Positions 8,596 to 20,063 of a DNA stretch of 64,000 bases are shown here, in pieces. How positions within the stretch are numbered: the first letter of the stretch is position 1; every line of letters starts with the position of its first letter. A program made the translations under genes and the position numbers. Source of the DNA: Nitrospira sp. (GTDB taxonomy: Bacteria; Nitrospirota; Nitrospiria; Nitrospirales; Nitrospiraceae); contig JBAOHZ010000009.1 of assembly GCA_037045225.1 (NCBI GenBank), forward strand, positions 2,480,001-2,544,000. The letters are read 5' to 3'. The notes under the pieces are model-generated. The model searched no databases and was not told the origin of the DNA. It saw only the letters and a list, made by a program, of their open reading frames with translations.

Positions 8596-8623
8596 TAACT
8601 CGACTCCCTAGGAGAGGTCTCCC

Positions 8624-8968
8624 ATGCGAAAACTCTTCGTGACCGTGGTTCAGATGCTCGTGCTGGCCGGCGGGTCGGGAGTGTGGGCCGCCGACGAGTC
8701 ACTGGAGCGGTTGTTACGGGCGCAGGCGTTTAATCGGGAGTTTGAGGGGTTCGATTCGTACTATGTGAGGATCGAAGCGGATCAGCCCCAGCCCGACGGA
8801 TCACATGAAGTGCTGGCGGTGGCCAGTGGAAAATTTTCGGACAATACCAAACGCATGAAAGTGCTGTTTCTCATCGTCGATGGTTACATTGTCGGTGGCC
8901 AGGTGTTGGAAGGCACCGGTCTTCCTCCTTGCCTGGCACAGGAGCATCGTCCGTCCTCATCTCTTTAA
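8624..8968 (+). CDS. Small exported protein, unknown function
   Basis: A protein of 114 residues with a signal peptide (1-22, ending V-W-A-A). The mature N-terminus is acidic and helical, and residues 45-95 have alternating hydrophobics suggesting beta strands (Y-Y-V-R-I-E-A, V-L-F-L-I-V-D-G-Y-I-V). No Cys cluster or known domain is seen. It shares an upstream element with smbP and lies 16 bases before the cupredoxin-like gene, so it probably belongs to the same metal-related group. An AGGAGAGG ribosome site supports the ATG. Confidence 0.7.
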   Translation: MRKLFVTVVQMLVLAGGSGVWAADESLERLLRAQAFNREFEGFDSYYVRIEADQPQPDGSHEVLAVASGKFSDNTKRMKVLFLIVDGYIVGGQVLEGTGLPPCLAQEHRPSSSL

Positions 8969-8984
8969 CCTGACAGGAGGTTCT

Positions 8985-9464
8985 ATGTTGAGCAGGATTG
9001 CGGTCCTTTTCCTGGGCGTGGTGGGTGTGTTGGCGAGTGGAACGTCTGCGTGGGCGCTGCAGGCCGGCGGGGTTGAAGTCGGTGACCTCGAGACCGGTTC
9101 CGTCGTGGGCCAGCCGTTCAAAGAGTTGGAAGTGGATGTGCAGTTGTACGCCGTTGAACTGGGTACGCTGAAGGCCTGGTATCCGCCGACGACGGTGATC
9201 GATTTCAAAGTCCGGCCGGGTCGCCCGCTGTTGATCAAGGTTACGAATACCACCGCGACGGAGCGAGGATTCCAAATGATCGACACCGTTAATGCGGCGT
9301 CGCCGTTTGTGTTGAAGGCGGAAGTCGTCTTGAAGCCAGGCGAGACAAAGTATCTCGGGATTCCGACGAGCGATTTGTTTAACCAGACCCAGGGCAATAC
9401 GCTCGAATACCGCGATCAGCTCAACCCCAAACAGCCCGGCGGCAAGTTGGTGATGATCAAGTAA
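8985..9464 (+). CDS. Exported cupredoxin-fold protein
   Basis: Periplasmic protein of 159 residues with a signal peptide (about 1-25, ending A-W-A-L). The mature chain is beta-rich with V-I-D-F-K-V-R-P-G-R-P-L-L-I-K-V-T-N-T, the typical middle strand of cupredoxin-like domains, and a later V-V-L-K-P-G-E-T-K strand. The standard type-1 copper ligands (His, Cys-x-x-x-x-His, Met) are not present; there are no Cys residues in the mature part. It may bind metal differently, or play a structural role. ATG 8985 has a perfect AGGAGG site. A terminator follows the gene. Confidence 0.75.
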   Translation: MLSRIAVLFLGVVGVLASGTSAWALQAGGVEVGDLETGSVVGQPFKELEVDVQLYAVELGTLKAWYPPTTVIDFKVRPGRPLLIKVTNTTATERGFQMIDTVNAASPFVLKAEVVLKPGETKYLGIPTSDLFNQTQGNTLEYRDQLNPKQPGGKLVMIK

Positions 9465-9492
9465 CAGACCCCGTCTGTTGCGCGCAGGCACA

Positions 9493-9524
9493 CGCCCCGT
9501 TCATCCTGATGGATGGACGGGGCG
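9493..9524 (+). terminator. Rho-independent terminator
   Basis: A 14-bp stem (CGCCCCGTTCATCC with a near-perfect complement, one G-T pair) with a 4-base loop, followed by TTGTTGT. It lies 28 bases after the cupredoxin-fold gene. Confidence 0.85.
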
Positions 9525-9576
9525 TTGTTGTATGGGCCTCGTTGTTGAATGGACTCACGGACAGATGGCCAAGGGC

Positions 9577-10128
9577 CTACCAGTAGTAGGGAAAGCGCCC
9601 ATAGGGCCCCCAGTAGGGATGCCAAAAGGGACTGTAATACGGGTAGGGGCGGATGCGGGACATGTTCGAGTCTTGCGATGGAATCCAGGTGCGGAACGAT
9701 TTAATGTCGATCACCGGATAGGTATAGTCGGTCTCGTCGAGCGGTAACGTTATGGACCCGGTGAGTTCGCCGGTGACGGTCAGGAACGTGCCTTGGGGAA
9801 TGGTCGCAGGATCCAGAAACTCCCGCTGAATCGCGACAAAGCGCCCTTGTGATTTCGAGAGATCGAGCGTCGGTTGGTGCGAGTCGTTGAGCGGCAACTG
9901 CAGCACTTCAATCCGCGTGCCGTCTTTCATGCGTCGCGCGGCCAGCACCTGCCCCCCTAATATAAGGGACTGCCCCCTGAAGGATTCCGGGGTGGCCTTG
10001 ATCTGAGCAAACGGCGGGGCCTGCTGGCCACCGTCGGGCGATTCAAGCGTGTCTCCGGACGAGGCGCAGGCCGCCAGAATCGCAACGAACCACAAAATGC
10101 CAATCCCCTGTAGAAGTTTCACTCGCAT
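9577..10128 (-). CDS. Slp-family outer membrane lipoprotein
   Basis: A lipoprotein of 183 residues with a lipobox ending L-A-A-C21. The mature part has P-P-F-A-Q-I-K-x-x-P-E-S-F-R-G-Q-x-L-I-L-G-G-Q-V and V-T-G-E-L-T-G, the pattern of the Slp (starvation lipoprotein) family. An unusual Tyr/Pro/Trp-rich tail (Y-P-Y-Y-S-P-F-W-H-P-Y-W-G-P-Y) replaces the usual C-terminus. I chose ATG 10128 rather than 10137 because a TATAAT lies on the minus strand at 10141-10136, which would put transcription start close to 10129; if so the mRNA would be almost leaderless. It diverges from the DsbA-like gene. Confidence 0.83.
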   Translation of the reverse strand: MRVKLLQGIGILWFVAILAACASSGDTLESPDGGQQAPPFAQIKATPESFRGQSLILGGQVLAARRMKDGTRIEVLQLPLNDSHQPTLDLSKSQGRFVAIQREFLDPATIPQGTFLTVTGELTGSITLPLDETDYTYPVIDIKSFRTWIPSQDSNMSRIRPYPYYSPFWHPYWGPYGRFPYYW

Positions 10129-10224
10129 CGTTGGCATTATATCAGACGTCGAAATGGGCGAGCATTGTTTATAATGTCGAGAGGCTTGTTGAACCGAACC
10201 AAGTTTGAAAAAGGAGTGCAGCGT

Positions 10225-10872
10225 ATGGTGAAGCGTCGTCTGTGGTGGGGAAGCGTGTTTATGGGGTTAGTTGCGATGGTGACCTTCGGGCCGGCGGGAG
10301 TGGCGCAGGCGGGGAAGCCGGAACTCAAAGGCAACTTCCAGGTGCTGAACGACGAAAAGTCGACGCATAAGCCGGGGAAAGTGCAACTGGTTGAATTCGC
10401 CGATTTTTATTGCCCGCATTGCCACCGATTCGACGGCGAAGGCCTCGCGATTCTGGAGAAGGAATTCGGCACGAAGCTGGAAGCGGTCATGGTGGGGTAT
10501 CCGGTGATCCCCGGCAAGTTGCCGACGGCGTTCGATATGTATGAACAGGCGAAGACGATGGGCAAGGGGAGTGAAATGAAGCGGGCCCTGTTCCGGACCA
10601 TCCATCAGGACAAGATCGGCATCATCGATAAGTCGATCCGCGAAGTGTTGATTCGCGAGGTGGGCCTTAATCCAGCCGCATTCGAAGAAGGCTTGGCCAG
10701 CGCCAAGCCCGCGAGAGCCTTCGAAGACGGACGGAAATGGGGCGATCGTATTAAGATTCAACAGACACCCACCGTCCTGCTCGACGGCAACATCAAGGTC
10801 GAACAAATTGACCCCGAGAATTTAAAGGTTATTATTCACAGCATTCTTGAGGGTGACAGCACGAAAAAATGA
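10225..10872 (+). CDS. DsbA-like thiol oxidoreductase
   Basis: Periplasmic thioredoxin-fold protein of 215 residues. A signal peptide (about 1-29, ending A-Q-A-G) is followed by F-Y-C63-P-H-C66-H, the classic DsbA active site, and Q-T-P-T near residue 177 with the cis-Pro loop. The family oxidises cysteines in exported proteins. Start 10225 is preferred because of an AAAAAGGAG ribosome site; the frame is open from 10165. A TATAAT at 10170-10175 may be its -10 box. It lies upstream of the Cys-rich copper ATPase, and the export of cysteine-rich metal proteins from this locus may need it. Confidence 0.87.
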   Translation: MVKRRLWWGSVFMGLVAMVTFGPAGVAQAGKPELKGNFQVLNDEKSTHKPGKVQLVEFADFYCPHCHRFDGEGLAILEKEFGTKLEAVMVGYPVIPGKLPTAFDMYEQAKTMGKGSEMKRALFRTIHQDKIGIIDKSIREVLIREVGLNPAAFEEGLASAKPARAFEDGRKWGDRIKIQQTPTVLLDGNIKVEQIDPENLKVIIHSILEGDSTKK

Positions 10873-10882
10873 TCGGAGCAAA

Positions 10883-10982
10883 TAGCTGATGGCGTGTGGC
10901 TTATAGCAGGAGATAAGGGAGTGTGACGGAAGGTTCGTTTCTTTCGACTCTTGACCATATGCTATCGGCCATACGCTCTTCG
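10883..10982. repeat. Interspersed AT-richer repeat, copy 1
   Basis: Starts with AGCTGATGGCGTGTGGC and ends with GCTATCGGCCATACGCTCTTC. A similar element with the same start and end modules lies at 30938-31023. The end modules are partly inverted copies of each other. It fills the gap between the DsbA-like and copper ATPase genes. Confidence 0.5.
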
Positions 10983-11001
10983 CTTCCCAGCGGGGTAATG
11001 A

Positions 11002-13896
<2,895 letters not shown>

Positions 13897-13964
13897 GTTC
13901 TGAGTGTGCGACCCCTGGTCCAGTGATACGCTGGGGCCTGCCGCGTGAGAGGATGTGTGGCGCG

Positions 13965-15398
13965 ATGTTCATGAGTCGGTGTCATTCCTGCCTGCTGACG
14001 GCGGGTGTACTCGGTGCCCTGTTGGGAATCGGGCCTACGCTGCCTGCTTCGTCTGCCGAATCAGTGGTGGTTCGCCCCTCTCGTGTCAGCACGACCGGGG
14101 ATTTGCAGTCCCAGGTGCGGGCCACCGCGGCCAAAGTCCTTCCCGCTGTCGTCAGCATCGCGTCCACTGTAATGGTGCACGATCAGGCGTTCAGCGATGA
14201 AGGTCTCCCCTTCGGTATGTTCAAGGACGTGCCGCCGAGACGGCAATATGGGCAGGGCTCCGGGGTCATCGTGTCTCCGGACGGGTACATCATCACCAAC
14301 AATCACGTCGTGGCCGATGCGGTGGATGTGGAAGTCATTCTCGCGGACCGACGGCAGTTCAAGGGCCGTGTGGTCGCGACCGATCCGAAAACCGATGTTG
14401 CGGTGGTAAAAATCAACGCTACCGGTCTTCCTGTTGCGGCCTGGGGCGATTCCAGCGCGCTTGCCGTCGGCGACTTCGTATTGGCTATCGGCAATCCTCT
14501 CGGTCTGAGCCGCACCGTCACCTTCGGGATCGTCAGCGCCGTCGGTCGCGCGGATGTGGGGGTGGCCGATGTGGAAGACTTCATTCAGACCGACGCGCCG
14601 ATCAATCCCGGGAATTCTGGCGGGGCTCTGGTGAACACCAACGGAGAATTGGTGGGGATCAATACGGCCATTGCCAGTCCCACGGGCGGCAGCGTGGGGG
14701 TGGGATTCGCCATTCCCAGCAACATGGCGAGGACCGCCATGCAGAGTCTCATCAAGACGGGTCGGGTCGTCCGGGGGTTCTTGGGCGCCTCTACGCAAGA
14801 TGTCACGCCGTTGCTCGCCAAGACGTTCCATCTTCCCGACGTAAAGGGCTCGATCATTACCGACCTGCAGGCCAAAGGGTCCGCCGAACGGGCCGGATTG
14901 AAGCGCGGCGATGTGGTGGTGCGTTTCGACGGGCGGGACGTCATGGATAGTGGCCATTTGCGGAATCTGATGGCCACGGCGGCTATCGGCAGCAAACACC
15001 GGATTGAATTGCTGCGTGATGCTAAGTTGATGCAGGCGGACCTCACCGTGCAGGAAGCGCCGCGGGAACGGCCCAAGAAAACGCAGGCGGCGGACATCGC
15101 CGGTTCCACCACGCATCCCCTCTCCGGCGTCATCGTCGATGAGATCACTCCGGCATTGGCGAGGCAAATGGATTTGCCGGCGAACTCCGGGCTCGTGGTG
15201 ACGGATATTGAAGACGGCAGCCTGGCTGAAGTCTCCGGTCTTCAGCCCGGCGATCTGCTGCTGGAACTCAATCGACAGCCCATCCCCAACTTCAACACGT
15301 TCCAACGTCTTGCCGAACCGCTCCGGTCGACGGATCTGGCGCTGTTGCTGATCAATCGTCAAGGCAGTCTGCTCTACATTCCCATCCAGAGCGAATAG
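13965..15398 (+). CDS. htrA: HtrA/DegP-type periplasmic serine protease
   Basis: Envelope quality-control protease of 477 residues. Signal peptide (about 1-31), trypsin-like domain with the full triad His114 (N-N-H-V-V), Asp144 (K-T-D-V-A) and Ser218 (G-N-S-G-G), then two PDZ domains (about 265-355 and 385-470). Start ATG 13965 has a GAGAGG site about 12 bases upstream; the frame is open from 13893, overlapping the ATPase stop, and ATG 13953 is an alternative. Its place after the copper ATPase suggests help against metal-damaged envelope proteins, though HtrA genes are general stress genes. Confidence 0.92.
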   Translation: MFMSRCHSCLLTAGVLGALLGIGPTLPASSAESVVVRPSRVSTTGDLQSQVRATAAKVLPAVVSIASTVMVHDQAFSDEGLPFGMFKDVPPRRQYGQGSGVIVSPDGYIITNNHVVADAVDVEVILADRRQFKGRVVATDPKTDVAVVKINATGLPVAAWGDSSALAVGDFVLAIGNPLGLSRTVTFGIVSAVGRADVGVADVEDFIQTDAPINPGNSGGALVNTNGELVGINTAIASPTGGSVGVGFAIPSNMARTAMQSLIKTGRVVRGFLGASTQDVTPLLAKTFHLPDVKGSIITDLQAKGSAERAGLKRGDVVVRFDGRDVMDSGHLRNLMATAAIGSKHRIELLRDAKLMQADLTVQEAPRERPKKTQAADIAGSTTHPLSGVIVDEITPALARQMDLPANSGLVVTDIEDGSLAEVSGLQPGDLLLELNRQPIPNFNTFQRLAEPLRSTDLALLLINRQGSLLYIPIQSE

Positions 15399-15567
15399 GT
15401 CTGCGCGAGCCGCCAACCGGCAGCATGGCACAGGCACGCCCGGCTGAACCTGCACGGTGAAGCCTGGTCGATGGTCTGTGGAAATTCCCAAAGAAATTGA
15501 ATTTGCAAGCCGGTACGGCATACTGAGTCGGAGAGTGGCCGAAGGCTGTCTCGCAACGAGGTGCAGG

Positions 15568-15942
15568 ATGTGGGCGATTTCGCGGGTGAGTGGTCTGCTC
15601 GCACTCTGGCTGTGCGCCGCATGTACGTCTGAGCCGGCGGCGGCTCCGCCGTATCTCGTCGGCGTCTGGCAGACGCAGGCATCAGGGTATGCCAACCAAC
15701 ATATGTTTATCGATGAGCACCGCATCGGATTCGGCACGAGTGCCGTCACGGCGGATGGCTACGTGATCACGAAGATCGATGAAAGGCGGGAGGGGGCCAA
15801 GAGTTTCTTCGTCGTGTCGTATCAGGGTGCCGACGAGGTCCACTATCAACTGGCATTTTTTTATGACCCCGCCGGTGGTGGACGGATTGTCTACAAGAAT
15901 CAGGACCATTTGGTCTGGACACGAAAGGACCCGACGTCATGA
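15568..15942 (+). CDS. Small lipoprotein, unknown function
   Basis: A protein of 124 residues with a type II signal (L-W-L-C-A-A-C). The mature domain, G-V-W-Q-T-Q-A-S-G-Y-A through a Tyr/Lys-rich end, looks like a small beta-barrel in which G-x-W starts the first strand, as in lipocalin-like lipoproteins. I recognise no named family. ATG 15568 places the lipobox correctly; the upstream extension to 15457 would bury it. Its stop overlaps the next start by 4 bases (ATGA), so it is co-translated with the HAMP protein. Confidence 0.72.
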   Translation: MWAISRVSGLLALWLCAACTSEPAAAPPYLVGVWQTQASGYANQHMFIDEHRIGFGTSAVTADGYVITKIDERREGAKSFFVVSYQGADEVHYQLAFFYDPAGGGRIVYKNQDHLVWTRKDPTS

Positions 15943-16577
15943 GCCGCCAGCGGTTTCGGCGTCATTTTCTGTGGGACGCGGTTCAGCTGCGCCTGCTGAG
16001 GTTGAGCGTGTGCTATGTCGTAGTGGTCATTGCGGTTGTGTCAGGGGCCCTCTTCGTTCCGCTGATGCGTCAGTTGGATCACCTCTCGTTGTCGACGGCG
16101 GAGGGGCAGCGGGTCGCCGATCAGTTCGAGTTGCTGCACAGCCGCTTTTGGCCGGCAGTGTTGGTGGTGTCGGTAGGGCTCATCGTGCATGGTGTTTTCT
16201 TTTCGCATCGCATCGCCGGCCCGCTCTATCGGTTTCGAAAGATTTTTCAGTCGGTAGCCAGTGGCGATCTGACCGTACGCACCTCGATTCGCAAGCACGA
16301 CTATCTCCATGCGGAAGCGGAATGTTTGGGGGAGATGGTCGGTGCGCTTCGGGAGAAAATTGCTCGTATCGAGGCCTTCCATGCGGAAATCGCTCCACAG
16401 TTGGACCGGTTGAAGCAGGCAGCGGGACGAGGTGCGTTCCGCGAGGTGGAGCAGGAGGCTGACCGGCTTCGTCTGACCATCGAGCAGCTGGCCCAGGCGA
16501 TGGAGCCCTTCCGGACGAAGTCAGGCGGCGAGGTGAAGCCAGGTCCCTCACCTCTGCCGACTATGGAAGGATTGTAG
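15939..16577 (+). CDS. HAMP-domain membrane protein
   Basis: An inner-membrane protein of 212 residues: helix 1 (about 21-43), a short periplasmic part, helix 2 (about 68-90), a HAMP linker (S-H-R-I-A-G-P-L-Y-R-F through about residue 140) and a C-terminal coiled coil. No kinase, cyclase or chemoreceptor output domain follows the HAMP, which is unusual, since HAMP normally relays to one. It may pair with the hybrid kinase encoded three genes downstream. Co-translated with the preceding lipoprotein, which could be its sensor. Confidence 0.8.
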   Translation: MSRQRFRRHFLWDAVQLRLLRLSVCYVVVVIAVVSGALFVPLMRQLDHLSLSTAEGQRVADQFELLHSRFWPAVLVVSVGLIVHGVFFSHRIAGPLYRFRKIFQSVASGDLTVRTSIRKHDYLHAEAECLGEMVGALREKIARIEAFHAEIAPQLDRLKQAAGRGAFREVEQEADRLRLTIEQLAQAMEPFRTKSGGEVKPGPSPLPTMEGL

Positions 16578-16584
16578 GCATCGT

Positions 16585-17235
16585 ATGGCGTACGTCACAC
16601 GTTGCCGCACGCAGCAGGGTTTTACGATCATTGAGTTGATGATTGCCGTGACGATTGTCGGGGCGTTGGCGGGTTTGGCGATTCCGAACTATCTGAATTA
16701 CCTCGATAAGGCGAGACTGGCTCGCTGCATCGCGGAAATTCGCTACATCGAGCGGGTGATCGATTCGTACGAAGCGGCCAACGAGTCGTTGCCCCACACA
16801 CTGGCCGAGGTGGGAGCCGGTGAGATGGTCGATCCCTGGGGCAATCCCTATGCCTACCTCAATATTGCGGCGTTAACGTTGCCCGGTTCGGGTAGTGGAG
16901 GAGGATCGGGTGGCACAGGAGGATCGGGCGGTACGGGTGGATCTGGTGGTGGAGGGGGAGGCGGTGGATCGGTACCCGCATCATCAGCGCCCGGAGGGAG
17001 GCAGACGTCCTATTGGTTCGAGCCGACCAGTGCCTACGCGGCGAACGTGTCCGGGGGAGGGCCACCATCGCAACCTCGGAAGGATCGCTTTCTCCATCCG
17101 ATCAATTCCGACTACGACCTCTATAGCATGGGCAAAGACGGTCAGAGCATGGAACCGCTGACCGCCCAGAAAAGCCACGACGATGTCATCCGCGCCAACG
17201 ACGGCAGTTTCGTCGGGCTGGCGGTAGAGTTCTAG
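16585..17235 (+). CDS. Type IV prepilin-like/GspG-like protein with poly-Gly insert
   Basis: A prepilin-type protein of 216 residues. The leader Q-Q-G12 with F-T-I-I-E-L-M-I is a textbook class III signal, cut after G12 by a prepilin peptidase, with the conserved Glu at mature position 5. The D-P-W-G-N-P-Y motif at about 83-89 and the C-terminal D-Y-D-L-Y-S-M-G-K-D-G are those of GspG-like major pseudopilins. A Gly/Ser/Thr stretch at about 101-128 (nearly all Gly) is inserted between them, which normal GspG lacks. It sits alone among signalling genes, with no secretion ATPase or secretin in the window. Confidence 0.88.
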   Translation: MAYVTRCRTQQGFTIIELMIAVTIVGALAGLAIPNYLNYLDKARLARCIAEIRYIERVIDSYEAANESLPHTLAEVGAGEMVDPWGNPYAYLNIAALTLPGSGSGGGSGGTGGSGGTGGSGGGGGGGGSVPASSAPGGRQTSYWFEPTSAYAANVSGGGPPSQPRKDRFLHPINSDYDLYSMGKDGQSMEPLTAQKSHDDVIRANDGSFVGLAVEF

Positions 17236-17249
17236 CAGGACGAGGCCTC

Positions 17250-20015
17250 GTGCAGATTGAACGGTCGTTCCTGAGTAGTCGCGTCGCCCGCCGTGTCTTC
17301 TTCCTTTTCATTCTCTGTGCCGTGTTGCCGGTCGGGGTTTTGAGTCTGGTCGCGTTCAATGACGTGACTGGCCAGCTCACCCAGCAGGCCGAGCGTCGGG
17401 TGCGGCAGGAGAGCAAGGCCTTGGGGATGGCTCTCTATCAGCGGCTCCTCCTGCTGGAGGCTGAACTGCTCTCGATCAGCGAGCACCAGCAAGCGTCATC
17501 GGCCATGTCGCCGGATGGCGCGTCACCGCAGCCTCTGCCGAGTACGGTGAGATTCTTGGGGATGGCACACGTGTCAGTGGACGGGACCGCGAACGTCTTT
17601 CTGGGTACGCTGCCGTCTCTTCCGGCTCTCTCGTCCGCGCAGCAGTCGTTGCTTCAGCAACAGAAAACTCTGCTCATCGCGGGATCTGCTGAATCCGGGG
17701 GCAGGCGCGTATTCTTGGTCAGACGCACCGATTTCGATGCGCAGGCAGTTGTTGCAGAAATCAACCGCGAGTATCTGTGGGACCTTATCGGCGGCATGTC
17801 GATCCCGACAGAGATGTCCATGTGTGTGTTCGGCCAGGGGGCGGAGGTTCTATTCTGCAGTCCGTCCGCCCCGGCGAAGCTGCGGCAACAACGGGTGGGG
17901 CAAGCCGACGGAGATGGCCGTAGCCGTTCGCTAGTGGAATGGACGGATGAAAACGATTCATACATCGCCGGGTATTGGGCCATTCCGCTCCGGTACCAGT
18001 TTTTGACAGAACCCTGGACCGTGATGTTGAGCGAAGCCCGTAGTTCGGTGCTCGCGCCGCTGACAAGTTTTCACTATCGCTTCAGCCTCGTTGTGCTGAT
18101 CGCCCTGTTATGTGTGGCCTTGCTGAGCGTGAATCAAATCCGGAAAACCATGGTGCCGCTGGAGGAACTGGGGCAGGGGACGAGGCGGATTGCGAAACGG
18201 GATTTTTCGATACCGGTGCAGGTGAACAGTGGAGATGAGTTTGAAGAACTGGCCATCTCCTTTAATGCCATGGCGAGTCGCCTCCATCAACAATTTGCCC
18301 AGTTGACGACGATTCACGAGATCGACCGGTCGGTGCTCTCGGTGCTCGATCCCAGCCTGATCGTCGATAGGGTTCTAGCCGGATTGCGCGAGGTGTCTCC
18401 CTGTCAAGGGATGGCCGTGTTGCTGGTCGATCCATCGGACCGCACGCGTGGCTGGCTGTATGCCAGGCTTGGCCCGGATAGTGCCCAGACGACAATGAAG
18501 GGTGTTGCGGTGACGGACGTTGAGCATCAACTGTTTCTGGCGCATCAGGACGGCGTCAGTCTGACGACGCCGGCCAGTGACGGCGCATTCGCCACGCTCA
18601 GCGGCACTGGAATCGAGTGCCTCCTGTTGCTGCCCCTCTTCCGTTCGCGTGATGTACTCGGCGGGATTGCACTCAGTTACCGGAAGGCGCCCGACATGGA
18701 CGAGGATCACATCGAGCAATTGCGGCAGTTGGCCGATCAGGTCGCGGTGGCCTTGAGTAACGCCTCGGATCTTGCGGAACGTAAGCGAGCGGAAACGTCG
18801 TTGCGCGAGAGTAATATGCAGCTGGAAACCGCCATGGTCGAGCTCAAGTCGGCGCAACAACAGATGGTGCAACAGGAGCGGCTGGGGGCACTCGGTCAAA
18901 TGGCGAGCGGCATCGCCCACGATTTCAACAACACCCTGTCGCCGATCATGGGTTTCAGCGAACTCCTGCTGATCGATCCCCGCATGTTGGAAAATACGGC
19001 ACAGGTCAAGGAGTACCTTCAGACGATCAATATGGCGGCGAAAGATGCGGCGAAGGTCGTCAGCCGCATGCGAGATTTCTACCGGCCACGCCTCGAAGCC
19101 GATCTGGCCGGTATCGTCGATCTGAACTGCCTGGTCCAACAAAGTGTCAGGCTCAGCCAGCCTAAGTGGAAGGATCAGGCCTTGGCGAACGGGGTTGCGA
19201 TCGAAATCAAGACGGAACTGGAGTCGGTGCCTGCAGTCGCAGGACATGAGTCGGAGCTGCGTGAGGTGCTGACCAATTTGATCTTCAATGCCGTTGATGC
19301 CATGCCGGCGAGTGGCTCCATCACGCTGCGCACCAAAGCCGACGGCGACGGGGTGCGATTGGAAGTGAGCGATACGGGTACCGGCATGACGGAAGACGTG
19401 CGTCAGCGGTGTCTCGAGCCGTTCTATTCCACCAAAGGGGAAAAGGGGTCTGGGCTAGGGTTAGCCATGGTGTACGGCATCATCCGGCGTTTGCGCGGCA
19501 CTATCGATATCACGAGTACCGTCGGAGTCGGCACCACCTTCAGCATCCGGCTTCCTATTCAGTCGGATGCGGATGCGGGCAAGCGGCGCGATGGCCACAG
19601 TATGGAAGGGATCCGGCTACAGGTGCTGGTCGTCGACGACGACCCTCTGGTGGGCCGTGTCACGGGGGAATATCTTCGAGTCGCCGGGCATCGTGTGGAA
19701 GTGGTCGCCAGTGCGGCCGAGGCCATCAAGCGGTTCAACCCCGAGCGCGTACACCTGGTCGTGACCGATCATGGGATGCCGAATATGACGGGTCGTCAGC
19801 TGGCCAAGGTCATCAAGCACGTGTCGCCTGACACGCCGGTGCTCCTGCTGACAGGCGGTGATCAGATCGAGCAGGACGAGCAGGCGTCCGTAGCGGTCGA
19901 TGCTGAACTGAGCAAGCCGTTGACCATGGGGGCACTCCAGGATGCGCTGGCGACGCTCCACTATCCAAAAACACTCCCTGCTGAGAGCCAGAAAAACATT
20001 GGGGATGCGGCATGA
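17250..20015 (+). CDS. Hybrid sensor histidine kinase with GAF and receiver domains
   Basis: A membrane-bound two-component sensor of 921 residues. Helix 1 at about 13-35, a periplasmic sensing region (about 36-270), helix 2 at about 276-296, HAMP (297-350), GAF (about 360-510), a coiled coil, HisKA with phospho-accepting His557 (G-I-A-H-D-F-N-N), an ATPase domain (N-A-V-D-A-M, D-T-G-T-G-M, G-S-G-L-G-L-A) and a C-terminal receiver with Asp840. All catalytic residues are present. It starts at GTG 17250. It is followed by the HD-GYP regulator, its probable partner, so the pair could control cyclic di-GMP in response to an envelope signal. Confidence 0.92.
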   Translation: MQIERSFLSSRVARRVFFLFILCAVLPVGVLSLVAFNDVTGQLTQQAERRVRQESKALGMALYQRLLLLEAELLSISEHQQASSAMSPDGASPQPLPSTVRFLGMAHVSVDGTANVFLGTLPSLPALSSAQQSLLQQQKTLLIAGSAESGGRRVFLVRRTDFDAQAVVAEINREYLWDLIGGMSIPTEMSMCVFGQGAEVLFCSPSAPAKLRQQRVGQADGDGRSRSLVEWTDENDSYIAGYWAIPLRYQFLTEPWTVMLSEARSSVLAPLTSFHYRFSLVVLIALLCVALLSVNQIRKTMVPLEELGQGTRRIAKRDFSIPVQVNSGDEFEELAISFNAMASRLHQQFAQLTTIHEIDRSVLSVLDPSLIVDRVLAGLREVSPCQGMAVLLVDPSDRTRGWLYARLGPDSAQTTMKGVAVTDVEHQLFLAHQDGVSLTTPASDGAFATLSGTGIECLLLLPLFRSRDVLGGIALSYRKAPDMDEDHIEQLRQLADQVAVALSNASDLAERKRAETSLRESNMQLETAMVELKSAQQQMVQQERLGALGQMASGIAHDFNNTLSPIMGFSELLLIDPRMLENTAQVKEYLQTINMAAKDAAKVVSRMRDFYRPRLEADLAGIVDLNCLVQQSVRLSQPKWKDQALANGVAIEIKTELESVPAVAGHESELREVLTNLIFNAVDAMPASGSITLRTKADGDGVRLEVSDTGTGMTEDVRQRCLEPFYSTKGEKGSGLGLAMVYGIIRRLRGTIDITSTVGVGTTFSIRLPIQSDADAGKRRDGHSMEGIRLQVLVVDDDPLVGRVTGEYLRVAGHRVEVVASAAEAIKRFNPERVHLVVTDHGMPNMTGRQLAKVIKHVSPDTPVLLLTGGDQIEQDEQASVAVDAELSKPLTMGALQDALATLHYPKTLPAESQKNIGDAA

Positions 20016-20063
20016 GGATGGTAGGCTAGGGGCGGTAGACCATTTCCGAACAGGAGCGCCGCA

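Noticed and set aside
14061..15749. A long open frame (562 codons) on the minus strand opposite htrA
   Set aside because: It is the complement of a conserved gene in GC-rich DNA, rich in Arg, His and Pro, with no family resemblance.
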